DNA of 11,534 bases. Origin: JBHYGK01 sp051859045. GTDB taxonomy: Bacteria; Pseudomonadota; Gammaproteobacteria; Xanthomonadales; Xanthomonadaceae. Below are positions 1 through 7,569 of this stretch, piece after piece (within the stretch, counting starts at the first letter, position 1; each line of letters starts with the position of its first letter). The position numbers and the translations under genes are program-made. Under the pieces are notes generated by a model. That model did no database searches. It was not told the DNA's origin and saw nothing but the letters and a program-made list of their open reading frames with translations. The stretch covers positions 1 to 11,534 of the forward strand of contig JBHYGK010000043.1 of the NCBI GenBank assembly GCA_051859045.1, written 5' to 3'.

Positions 1-252
1 GTCCGGGGCCGCGCGCCAGGCCGGCGCGGCGAGCAGCAGCACCACGCCCGCCACCAGCGCCAGCCGCAGCGCCAGCAGCGCGCGCTCCTCGAGGCGCAGG
101 CGCCGGCGCGGGCGCGGGCGCGCCGCGATCCAGCGCAGCGCCGCGAAGGCGTGCTCGCGCTCGCGCGCGCGCCGCACCAGGTGCAGCGCGAGCGGCACCG
201 CCAGCAGCGCCAGCCCGGCCAGCGCGCCCGGGACCAGCAGGGCGAGGCTCAC
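1..252 (-). CDS. BatA-type N-terminal membrane protein, partial (C-terminus beyond left edge)
   Basis: Only the first 84 residues are in the window. The start is GTG at 252-250, overlapping the TGA stop of the DUF58 gene in a GTGA. The visible part is a hydrophobic segment at about residues 3-24, a basic stretch rich in Arg (about 25-52, containing HLVRRARERE and FAALRWI), and a second hydrophobic segment at about 56-77. This two-helix layout with an Arg-rich cytoplasmic loop and an 'LR' motif matches the N-terminal domain of BatA-like (aerotolerance regulator N-terminal) proteins. In full-length relatives this domain is followed by a periplasmic or cytoplasmic VWA or GATase-like region, then a last helix; that part cannot be seen here. 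Position directly after MoxR and DUF58 genes fits the family strongly. It probably anchors the MoxR/DUF58 machinery to the inner membrane, which is inference. Confidence 0.75.
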   Translation of the reverse strand, partial: MSLALLVPGALAGLALLAVPLALHLVRRAREREHAFAALRWIAARPRPRRRLRLEERALLALRLALVAGVVLLLAAPAWRAAPD

Positions 253-1151
253 CGGGCGCCTCCCGCGCTGCCGGCGGCGCCGAACAGCGCGCGCAGCGGC
301 GCCTCCAGCGGGCCGTCCAGCCACAGCGTGGCGTGGGCCACGCCGCCGGCGGCCAGGCGCGCGGCCAGCGCCGCCCGCGCCGCGCCGAACGCGGCCAGGA
401 AGCCCGCGCGCGCGGCCGCGCCATCGGCCAGCACCTCGGCGCCGCTCTCGGGATCGCGGAAGCGATGCCCGCCGGCGAACGGGAAGTCGCGCTCCTCGGC
501 GGTGAGGACCTGCACGCTGGAGGCCTCGCGCCCGGCGCCGGCGAGGCGCAGCAGCAGCGCGACGCCTGCATCGTCGAAGTGGTCCGAGAGCAGCAGCACG
601 CCCTCGCCGGGCCGCGTGCGCGCCCACAGCGGGCGCAGCCCGGCCTCGTCGGGCCAGCCGCCGGCGGGCCGCAGCGCGGCGAGGGCGTGCAGCGCGCGCT
701 CGCGGTGGCGCGGCCCCAGGCCGGGCGGATGCAGCGCGAGGCGGCCGTCGCCGACCAGCGCCAGGCCCACCCGGTCGCCCTGGCGTTCGCCCAGCGCGAG
801 GCAGGCCGCGGCCAGCGCCTTGGCGGCGTCGAGGCGGGTGGCGTCCGGGCGCGCGGCGTCGGCCTGGCCCATCGAGGCGCTGGCGTCCACCAGCACCCAC
901 AGCACGAGCGGGCTCTCGCGCTCGGCCTCGCGCACGAACCAGCGGTCGGAGCGGGCGTACAGCGTCCAGTCGACGCGGCGCGGATCATCGCCCGGCACGT
1001 AGGCGCGGTACTGCGCGAACTCGAGGCCCTCGCCGCGGGCGCGGCTGGCGTGCTGGCCGAGGCCGCCGCCACGCGCCGGGCGCCGCGAGGCCAGGCGCAG
1101 CCCGGGCAGGGCGGCGCGCAGCGCGGGCGGCATCAGGTCGGCGGGGCGCAT
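249..1151 (-). CDS. DUF58 family (VWA-like) protein
   Basis: A 300-residue protein with the DUF58 signature: a G-x-G-x-EFAQYRAYVPGDD block at about residues 40-56, then R-x-VDW-x-x-YARSD and FVRE-x-E-x-E at about 58-79. It is followed directly by a hydrophobic strand and a metal-ion-dependent adhesion-site-type motif DASAS at 89-93, so a VWA-like fold is likely. No transmembrane helix is visible, so the protein should be cytoplasmic or peripherally bound. In known clusters DUF58 proteins are partners of MoxR ATPases; the MoxR gene lies 34 bases upstream and a BatA-type membrane gene overlaps the end by 4 bases. The ATG at 1151 has no clear Shine-Dalgarno sequence, so translation may depend on coupling to MoxR; an internal ATG six codons on is an alternative start. 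Family assignment is secure; the substrate is unknown. Confidence 0.92.
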   Translation of the reverse strand: MRPADLMPPALRAALPGLRLASRRPARGGGLGQHASRARGEGLEFAQYRAYVPGDDPRRVDWTLYARSDRWFVREAERESPLVLWVLVDASASMGQADAARPDATRLDAAKALAAACLALGERQGDRVGLALVGDGRLALHPPGLGPRHRERALHALAALRPAGGWPDEAGLRPLWARTRPGEGVLLLSDHFDDAGVALLLRLAGAGREASSVQVLTAEERDFPFAGGHRFRDPESGAEVLADGAAARAGFLAAFGAARAALAARLAAGGVAHATLWLDGPLEAPLRALFGAAGSAGGAR

Positions 1152-1185
1152 GCGGGGGCGGCGCGGGCGCGGGGAGGCGCGGGCC

Positions 1186-2202
<1,017 letters not shown>

Positions 2203-2212
2203 GCGGGGGCCT

Positions 2213-2929
2213 TCAGGCGTTGAGCGCGTACATCACGATGTTGACCGCGAAGCGGGTGTTGTCGACGGCGAGGAAGCGCTTGTTGCGCCAGTCGTAGTCC
2301 CACTCGCAGCCGTAGTCCTTGTTGCTGTAGAGCACCCGCAGGCGGCCGTCGATCGTGATGCCCTTGAGGGACTCGTGCACGAGGTCGTCGCCCCAGCCGT
2401 TGAGCTCGAAGCTGGTGGCCGGCGGCCCGTCGAAGGCGAAGAAGCTGGTGTACAGCGGATGGTCGCCGGGCAGTTCGCGCAGCGCGCCGGGCCCGAAGAT
2501 CGCGGCCATCTGGCGCTCGAAGCTCACCGCGAACAGGCCGTCGATGTCGTGGTTGCAGTCGTCCACGAACACGAAGCCGCCGCCGCGCACGTAGGCCTCG
2601 AAGTTCGCCCGCTCGGCCTCGGTGAAGGCCACCAGCTTGTGCCCGGCGAGGTAGCAGAACGGCGCGTCGAGCATCGCCGGGTCGGCCAGCTGCAGCACGT
2701 GCTCGCGCGGGTCCACGCGCAGCGTGGTGTGGTCGACCAGCGAGGTGATGACGTTCGCCGGCATGCGCTGGTCGACGTCGCCGTTGCCCGACTGGTAGAG
2801 CAGCCGGGTGAAGTGCCAGTCGTAGGCCTCGCCCGCGGCGCGCGCGGGCGGCGCGAGCCAGGGGCCCAGGGCGAGGCCGGCCGCGCCGCCGGCGAGCGCG
2901 CGCAGCGCGCGGCGGCGGCCGGCGCTCAC
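2213..2929 (-). CDS. DUF4159 domain protein with N-terminal export signal
   Basis: A 238-residue protein. Residues 1-32 look like an export signal: a basic start (GRRR at 4-7), a hydrophobic core at about 8-25, and an ARAA cleavage-type site near 29-32. The twin Arg/Arg resembles a Tat signal but lacks the full SRRxFLK pattern, so Sec export is possible. The mature part has the DUF4159 pattern: YQSGNGDVDQRMPANV at 45-60, an Asp-rich GGGFVFVDDCNHDIDG at 116-131, LPGDHPLY at 153-160, and an aromatic C-terminal block with YSNKDYGCEW and FAVNIVMYALN. DUF4159 proteins are thought to have a class I glutamine-amidotransferase-like fold, but I see no evidence for a specific enzyme activity. The start is GTG at 2929, overlapping the TldE-like stop by 4 bases (GTGA). 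Export would place it with the Tat-borne TldD protein. Function unknown. Confidence 0.88.
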   Translation of the reverse strand: MSAGRRRALRALAGGAAGLALGPWLAPPARAAGEAYDWHFTRLLYQSGNGDVDQRMPANVITSLVDHTTLRVDPREHVLQLADPAMLDAPFCYLAGHKLVAFTEAERANFEAYVRGGGFVFVDDCNHDIDGLFAVSFERQMAAIFGPGALRELPGDHPLYTSFFAFDGPPATSFELNGWGDDLVHESLKGITIDGRLRVLYSNKDYGCEWDYDWRNKRFLAVDNTRFAVNIVMYALNA

Positions 2930-4269
2930 ACCGCGTCGGAGAGCGAGGTGAAGGTGAAGTCGCGCAGCTTCATCGGCGGCATCATCGTCAGCCCGCCGCC
3001 CGCGCCGCCGCCACCCGCCGACACGCGGATCGGCCGCCCGAGCTCCTCGATGTTGTTGAGCATGATGATCGGCGACTCGTTGAAGCGGAAGTTCTTCACC
3101 GGGTACTTCACCTCGCCGTCCTCGACGTAGAAGGTGCCGTCGCGGGTGAGGCCGGTGAGCAGCATGGTCTGCGGGTCGACGAGGCGGATGTACCAGGTGC
3201 GGCTGACCAGGATGCCGCGCTCGGTGGAGGCCACCAGCTCGGCGGTGGACTTCCCGCCGCCGCCCACGACCAGGTTGCCCGGCATGCCGGTGGCCGCGAC
3301 GCCCTTCTGCTGGGCCCAGTAGCGCGAGTACAGCATCGACTTCACGACGCCGTCCTCCACGAACACCAGGCGGTCGCGCGGCAGGCCGGTCTCGTCCCAG
3401 CCCAGCGCGGGCACGTCGGCGTCGCGCGGATCGGCGTGGATGTTCACGCGCGCGTCGAACAGGCGGTCGCCGACGCGGTTGGCGCCGCCGGCCTTGCTCA
3501 GGAAGCTGCGGCCCTCGTCGGCCTGGCGGGCGTCGAAGCCGAACATCATGAAGGTCACCAGGCCCGCGGCGGCGGCCGGCTCGAGGATCACGGTGTACTT
3601 GCCCGGCTCGAGCGCGCGCGCGCCCACCGAGCCCTTGGCCTTGGCGATGCCGGTGCGGATGACGCGGCCGGCGTCGAAGTCCGACACCTTCGCCACGTTC
3701 GCCGCCACCCAGCCCGAGCCCGTGCCGTCGTCGGTGCGCACGGTGCAGGTGTAGTCGAAGCTGGAGGTGCGGCCGTAGCCGAACGCGCCCTTGGAGGTGG
3801 CGATGGCCGAGAAGCCGGTGGCGTCCTGCAGGAAGCCCGCGGCCACCAGGCCGTCCTCGCGGCAGGGCGCGATCGAGGCGCCGGCGACGTTGGCGCGGTA
3901 CTCCGGGGTGATCGCGGCGATGCTCTCGTCGAAGGCCGGCGTGGCCGGGTAGGCCTGGGCGCCCAGCGCCGGCATGAACTCCGGGTTCTCCGGGGCCAGC
4001 CGCGCCAGCTCCTCGGACGCGCGCACCGCGCGCTCCAGCGAGGCGTCGTCGAACTGGTTGACGGTGGTGGTGCCGCTGCGGGTGCCGAAGCTCGAGGTGA
4101 TGGCGAGCTCGATGTTCTCGATCACGCCCGAGGTGGTGATGTTGTTCAGCGCGAAGCGGACGTTGCCCTCGCGGGTGCCGGCCAGCGCGGCGGTGACTTC
4201 GTCGGCGTTCGAGAACGCCAGGACCTTGTCGAGGATGGCCTTGGCGTCGTTTTCGGTCAGGATGCTCAT
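2926..4269 (-). CDS. TldE/PmbA-type subunit of a TldD/TldE metalloprotease
   Basis: A 447-residue protein from ATG at 4269, close to the roughly 450 residues of E. coli TldE (PmbA). It is homologous in layout to TldD but lacks the HExxxH zinc motif: where TldD has it, this protein reads AGLVTFMMFGFDARQADEGRSFL, the TldE-type replacement. The C-terminal domain has the family features RDRLVFVEDGVV, TGLTRDGTFYVEDGEVKYPVKNFRFNESP and NNIEELG. In characterised TldD/TldE pairs the two proteins form a heterodimer with one active site, on TldD. The reading frame opens at a TTG (4287) that overlaps the upstream stop, but I prefer the ATG at 4269 because GAGGA lies 11 bases before it and MSILTEND starts the family-like N-terminus. 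No signal peptide is visible, although its presumed partner has one. A Gly-rich tail segment (SAGGGGAGGG) sits near the end. Confidence 0.9.
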   Translation of the reverse strand: MSILTENDAKAILDKVLAFSNADEVTAALAGTREGNVRFALNNITTSGVIENIELAITSSFGTRSGTTTVNQFDDASLERAVRASEELARLAPENPEFMPALGAQAYPATPAFDESIAAITPEYRANVAGASIAPCREDGLVAAGFLQDATGFSAIATSKGAFGYGRTSSFDYTCTVRTDDGTGSGWVAANVAKVSDFDAGRVIRTGIAKAKGSVGARALEPGKYTVILEPAAAAGLVTFMMFGFDARQADEGRSFLSKAGGANRVGDRLFDARVNIHADPRDADVPALGWDETGLPRDRLVFVEDGVVKSMLYSRYWAQQKGVAATGMPGNLVVGGGGKSTAELVASTERGILVSRTWYIRLVDPQTMLLTGLTRDGTFYVEDGEVKYPVKNFRFNESPIIMLNNIEELGRPIRVSAGGGGAGGGLTMMPPMKLRDFTFTSLSDAV

Positions 4270-4283
4270 GGGGTCGTGGGTCC

Positions 4284-5918
4284 TCAACCGATGCTGCGGG
4301 CGGTGTTGATGACGTTCTGCCCGTCGAAGCGGGCCGTCGCGGAGCCGTGCGAGACGGCGCTGACCTGGCTGGGCTGGCCCTTGCCGTCGAAGAACGACCC
4401 GCCGAGGCGGTAGTCGGACTCGCCGCAGACCGCCGAGCAGGCGTTCCAGAACTCGGGCGTGCGCATCTGGTAGGCCACGTCCTCGAGCATGCGCGTCACC
4501 CGGCCCTCCTTGATCTCGAAGAACAGCTGGCCGCCGAACTGGGCGTTGTAGCGCTGCTGGTCGATCGAGAACGAGCCGCTGCCGACGATCCAGATGCCGT
4601 TCTCGACCTGGGAGATCATCTGCTCGGGCGTGAGCGGCGCGGGGCCGGCGGCCAGCGAGACGTTGGGCATGCGCATGAACTGCACGCTCGACCAGGAGTC
4701 GGCGTAGCTGCAGCCGTGCGACTCGGTCTCGCCGATCAGGTGGACCTCGTCGCGGGTGGCCATGAAGTTCACCAGGCGGCCGTCCTTCACCAGGTCCCAG
4801 CGCTTGGTGCGCACGCCCTCGTCGTCGAAGGACACCGCGCCCAGCGAACCCGGCTGGGTCTTGTCGGCGAACAGGGTCACCTTGTCGGAGCCGTACTGGA
4901 AGCCCTCGTCGCGCTTCTGGATGGTGGCGAAGCTGGTGCCGGCGAAGTTGGCCTCGTAGCCCAGCACGCGGTCGAGCTCGAGCGGGTGGCCCACCGACTC
5001 GTGGATGGTGAGCCAGGTGTGGCTGGGATCGAGCACGAGGTCGTAGCGGCCCGGCTCGACCGAGGCCGCGGCGAGCTTCTCGCGCGCGTGACCGGCGGCC
5101 GCCACCGCGTCCTCGCGCATGTCGTAGCTGGTGGTGTAGGCCACGACGCCGTTGGGCAGCTGGATCTTGCCGGCCGGATCGCCGTCGAGGTACTCGTAGC
5201 CCATGCCCATCGGCGAGCTCAGGCCCGCGCGCGAGCGGAACTTGCCGCTGGCGCGGTCGATGACGGTGACGTTCATCGGCGCCCAGATGCGGTGCACGTC
5301 CTGGTCGATGTAGCTGCCCTCGCTGGACGCGAAGTACTTCTGCTCGTTGACCGCGAACAGCGTGGAGTTGACGAAGGTGGCGCCGGCGGCCATCGCGGCG
5401 GCGTTGACCTCGAGCAGGCGCTCGACCTTCTCGGCCACCGGCACCTCCATCGCGTTGCGGCGGATCGGGGTGCGCCAGCTGACCTCGCCGACGCCGGTGT
5501 TGGGCGCCATCTGCACCCGGGTGGTCTGCGCGCGCGAGTTGGCCAGCGCGATCGCGGCGGCCTGGCGGGCCGCGGCCACCACCGCGTCGACGCCGAGCAC
5601 GTTGGTGGCGGCGAAGCCCCAGGTGCCCTCGACCAGGGTGCGGATGCCGATGCCGGTGGACTCGGCGTTGACCACGTTCTGCACCGTGGCCTCGCGGGTC
5701 ACGACGAACTGGTTGAGGTAGCGCCCGATGCGCACGTCGCAGTAGCTGGCGCCGGCCTCGCGGGCGGCGGCGAGCGCGGCGTCGGCCAGGCGCTTCTTGA
5801 ACGCCGGGTCGAGCACGACGAGGAGCTCCTCGGCGGCGATGGCGCGGCCCATGAAGGGCGGCAGCAGGAGGGAGCCCAGGCCGAGGCCGCCGAGGGTGAG
5901 GAAGTCGCGTCGCTGCAC
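4284..5918 (-). CDS. TldD-type zinc metalloprotease with Tat signal peptide
   Basis: A 544-residue protein. Residues 3-12 read RRDFLTLGG, a good twin-arginine motif, followed by a hydrophobic core and an AIAA site at 26-29, so Tat export after folding is likely. The zinc site is present: HESVGH at 306-311, followed by the family's LE-x-D (313-316) and a later Cys498 in VCGE that aligns with the third ligand of E. coli TldD. FDDEGVRTKRWDLVKDGRLVNFM (about 364-386) and SHGCSYADSW are also TldD signatures. With the signal removed the length is a little above E. coli TldD (481). The start is GTG at 5918 with GGAG seven bases upstream. It is first in the operon and is followed with overlap by the TldE-type gene. 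Known relatives are cytoplasmic peptidases that process microcin B17 and CcdA; the substrate here is unknown. Confidence 0.93.
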   Translation of the reverse strand: MQRRDFLTLGGLGLGSLLLPPFMGRAIAAEELLVVLDPAFKKRLADAALAAAREAGASYCDVRIGRYLNQFVVTREATVQNVVNAESTGIGIRTLVEGTWGFAATNVLGVDAVVAAARQAAAIALANSRAQTTRVQMAPNTGVGEVSWRTPIRRNAMEVPVAEKVERLLEVNAAAMAAGATFVNSTLFAVNEQKYFASSEGSYIDQDVHRIWAPMNVTVIDRASGKFRSRAGLSSPMGMGYEYLDGDPAGKIQLPNGVVAYTTSYDMREDAVAAAGHAREKLAAASVEPGRYDLVLDPSHTWLTIHESVGHPLELDRVLGYEANFAGTSFATIQKRDEGFQYGSDKVTLFADKTQPGSLGAVSFDDEGVRTKRWDLVKDGRLVNFMATRDEVHLIGETESHGCSYADSWSSVQFMRMPNVSLAAGPAPLTPEQMISQVENGIWIVGSGSFSIDQQRYNAQFGGQLFFEIKEGRVTRMLEDVAYQMRTPEFWNACSAVCGESDYRLGGSFFDGKGQPSQVSAVSHGSATARFDGQNVINTARSIG

Positions 5919-5925
5919 GTCGGAT

Positions 5926-5989
5926 CTCCGCCGGCGGCAGGGCGCGCCGGAACCGCCCGATCCTCGCCGTGGGCGTCGGACGGCGTCAA
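5926..5989 (-). promoter_or_regulatory. Candidate sigma-70 promoter and Shine-Dalgarno of the tldD-like operon
   Basis: On the minus strand TTGACG (5989-5984) matches the -35 consensus at five of six positions. GAGGAT (5965-5960) is a weak -10 at a spacing of 18 bases, matching only positions 2, 5 and 6. The expected start is near 5953, giving a leader of about 35 bases that ends with GGAG (5929-5926) seven bases before the GTG. A small palindrome-like GTCA-CGT-TGAC overlaps the -35. Moderately weak evidence, but this is the only sizeable gap ahead of the six-gene operon. Confidence 0.4.
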
Positions 5990-6012
5990 CGTGACTGATG
6001 GCAGGGGGCGAC

Positions 6013-6027
6013 GCCGGCCGCGCCGGC
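6013..6027 (-). terminator. Small GC hairpin after the aldo/keto reductase
   Basis: GCCGGC at 6013-6018 and again at 6022-6027 can pair across a three-base loop, six bases downstream of the reductase stop codon. There is no T-run on the minus strand and in this base composition such hairpins arise by chance, so a terminator role is tentative. It lies between the end of one unit and the candidate promoter of the next, which is the position expected. Confidence 0.3.
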
Positions 6028-6032
6028 CCGGC

Positions 6033-6932
6033 TCAGGGCAGCTCGCGGCCCGCGCCGGCCGACCACAGCGCATGCCAGCGCGGTGCGTCGAGCTGCACGT
6101 CGAGCGCGGCCACGGCCTCGTCGATGGCCTCCACGCGGCGCGAGCCGACGATGACGTGCGGCCGCGAGGGCAGGCGCAGGCCCCAGGCGTAGGCCAGCGT
6201 GGCCGGCGTGCAGTCGAGCTCGGCCGCGAACGCCGCGAGCCGGCTGCGGACCCGGCGCGCGGCCTCGTCGACGCCGTTCACCAGGCGCCCGCCGGCCAGC
6301 GGCGACCACAGCATCGGCCGCAGCCGCAGGCGCTGGGCCTGGTCGAAGGTGCCGTCGTGCAGGCCCTCGACCTGCAGCGGCGAGCACTCCACCTGGTGGG
6401 TGGCGAGCGGGAGGCGGTCGTGCAGCAGCTCGAACTGCGCCGGGTGGAAGTTGGACGCGCCGAACGCCCGCACCTTGCCGGCCTCGCGCAGGCGCTGGAA
6501 CACGCCGGCGACCTCGTCGGCGTCGAGCAGCGGGTCGGGCCGGTGGATCAGCAGCAGGTCGAGGTGGTCGGTGCGCAGCGCGCGCAGCGAGTGCTCGACG
6601 CTGGCCTCGATGTGCGCGGCCGAGGTGGCGTAGGCCTTGTGGCGGTGCTGCGGGCGCTCGCTGGCGACGAGCTGGATGCCGCACTTGCTGACCAGCTGCA
6701 GCCGCCGGCGCAGCGAGGGCGGGGCCAGCGCCAGCGCCTCGCCGAACAGGCCCTCGACGGTGTAGCCGCCGTAGATGTCGGCGTGGTCGAAGCTGGTGAC
6801 GCCGCGCTCGACGCAGGCCTCGATCCAGCCCAGGCGCTCGCGCGGGCTCCAGCCCCAGGTGTCCATCCGCCAGCAGCCGGCGACGATGGGCGAGAGCAGG
6901 GGGGCGGCGGGGGCGGGCGCGGCGTGGGGCAT
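6033..6932 (-). CDS. Aldo/keto reductase
   Basis: A 299-residue NAD(P)H-dependent oxidoreductase of the aldo/keto reductase (TIM-barrel) superfamily, cytoplasmic. The catalytic tetrad is visible: Asp49 and Tyr54 in FDHADIYGGY, Lys83 in VSKCGI, and His130 in DLLLIHRPDPL. Other family marks are GKVRAFGASNF after about residue 150, an ECSPLQ block, and a C-terminal nucleotide-binding VIVGSRR. The wording (SPIVAGCWRMDTWGWS at the N-terminus, WSPLAGGRL) is closest to the YdhF-type group of E. coli, whose natural substrate is not established. The ATG at 6932 has a strong AGGAG (6943-6939) six bases upstream. It starts 37 bases after the GyrI-like gene, so the two probably share a transcript. Family secure; substrate unknown. 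Confidence 0.93.
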   Translation of the reverse strand: MPHAAPAPAAPLLSPIVAGCWRMDTWGWSPRERLGWIEACVERGVTSFDHADIYGGYTVEGLFGEALALAPPSLRRRLQLVSKCGIQLVASERPQHRHKAYATSAAHIEASVEHSLRALRTDHLDLLLIHRPDPLLDADEVAGVFQRLREAGKVRAFGASNFHPAQFELLHDRLPLATHQVECSPLQVEGLHDGTFDQAQRLRLRPMLWSPLAGGRLVNGVDEAARRVRSRLAAFAAELDCTPATLAYAWGLRLPSRPHVIVGSRRVEAIDEAVAALDVQLDAPRWHALWSAGAGRELP

Positions 6933-6969
6933 CGGGGTCTCCTGGGGGATGGGACCGCGCGGCCCCGGA

Positions 6970-7467
6970 TCAGGGCGCGCGGACGACCGGGAACCAGACC
7001 TCGATCGTGCCGTCGCTGGCGTAGCGCTCGAAGTCCGGGGTGTGCGCCGGGGCGAAGCCGCTGCCCGGCAGCCACTCGCGCCACAGGCGCTCCCAGGTCA
7101 GGCGGAGCGTCGAGGGCGGCGCGTCGTGGAGGAACACCGCGTAGTACGCCGCCGGCACGCGCATGCGGCCAGTCGGCGGGGCCAGGGCGTCGAGGTCGGC
7201 GACCTCGACGGCCGTCATGTACTCCAGGCCCTGCGCGTCGCCGCCGCACATCACGCCGTAGTGCGCGCCGGCGACCTGGCCCGGCAGCGGGCCGGCGGCG
7301 AGGAAGGCCTGCCACTGCAGCGGGATCGCGCGCGGGGCGTCGGCGAACGCGTGCCGCTGGCGCAGGCCGCCCAGCAGCATCGCCGGGGCCTCGGCGAAGC
7401 GGCGGGGGGCGAAGCCGTGCGGGAGGGCGTCCAGGCCATCGCCGGGGACGTCGGTGTCGGCGTGCAT
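6970..7467 (-). CDS. GyrI-like small-molecule-binding domain protein (stand-alone)
   Basis: A 165-residue protein that consists of one GyrI-like/AraC effector-binding domain and no DNA-binding helix-turn-helix. Visible marks are the opening strand GFAPRRFAEAPAMLLGGLRQRH (about 18-39), the IPLQWQAFL helix (48-56), YGVMCGG (70-76), the paired strand MRVPAAYYAVFLHDAPPSTLRLTWERLWREWLP (about 102-134), and the end DFERYASDGTIEVWFPV with the conserved Glu of this fold at about 156. The frame is open further upstream, but I choose the ATG at 7467 because GGAG lies seven to eight bases before it and a promoter lies just beyond. Stand-alone GyrI-like proteins bind or hydrolyse small hydrophobic compounds or act as sensors; which applies here is unknown. 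Its link to a reductase gene hints at handling of a xenobiotic or reactive carbonyl. Confidence 0.85.
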   Translation of the reverse strand: MHADTDVPGDGLDALPHGFAPRRFAEAPAMLLGGLRQRHAFADAPRAIPLQWQAFLAAGPLPGQVAGAHYGVMCGGDAQGLEYMTAVEVADLDALAPPTGRMRVPAAYYAVFLHDAPPSTLRLTWERLWREWLPGSGFAPAHTPDFERYASDGTIEVWFPVVRAP

Positions 7468-7516
7468 CGAGGGCTCCAGGGCGCGGGGGCGCGCGGGCGA
7501 AAGGCCGGGGAGCCCG

Positions 7517-7545
7517 ATGCTAGGCGCTGCCGGCGGGGCCGCCAA
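7517..7545 (-). promoter_or_regulatory. Candidate sigma-70 promoter of the GyrI-like/aldo-keto reductase unit
   Basis: On the minus strand TTGGCG (7545-7540) and TAGCAT (7522-7517) are separated by exactly 17 bases. Each matches its consensus (TTGACA, TATAAT) at four of six positions, including the most conserved ones. The expected start is near 7510, about 43 bases before the chosen ATG. An imperfect inverted repeat (GCGCT 7524-7528 with AGCGC 7545-7549) overlaps the spacer and could be an operator or a weak terminator of the upstream gene. Confidence 0.45.
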
Positions 7546-7569
7546 GCGCAGGCCGGCCCCGGCCCCGAC

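Noticed and set aside
4347..7523. Plus-strand open frame of 1058 codons
   Set aside because: It runs antisense through the TldD-type, aldo/keto reductase and GyrI-like genes, which have clear family motifs. Its translation is Ala/Gly/Arg/Val/His-rich low complexity, as produced by the third-position GC of the opposite strand.
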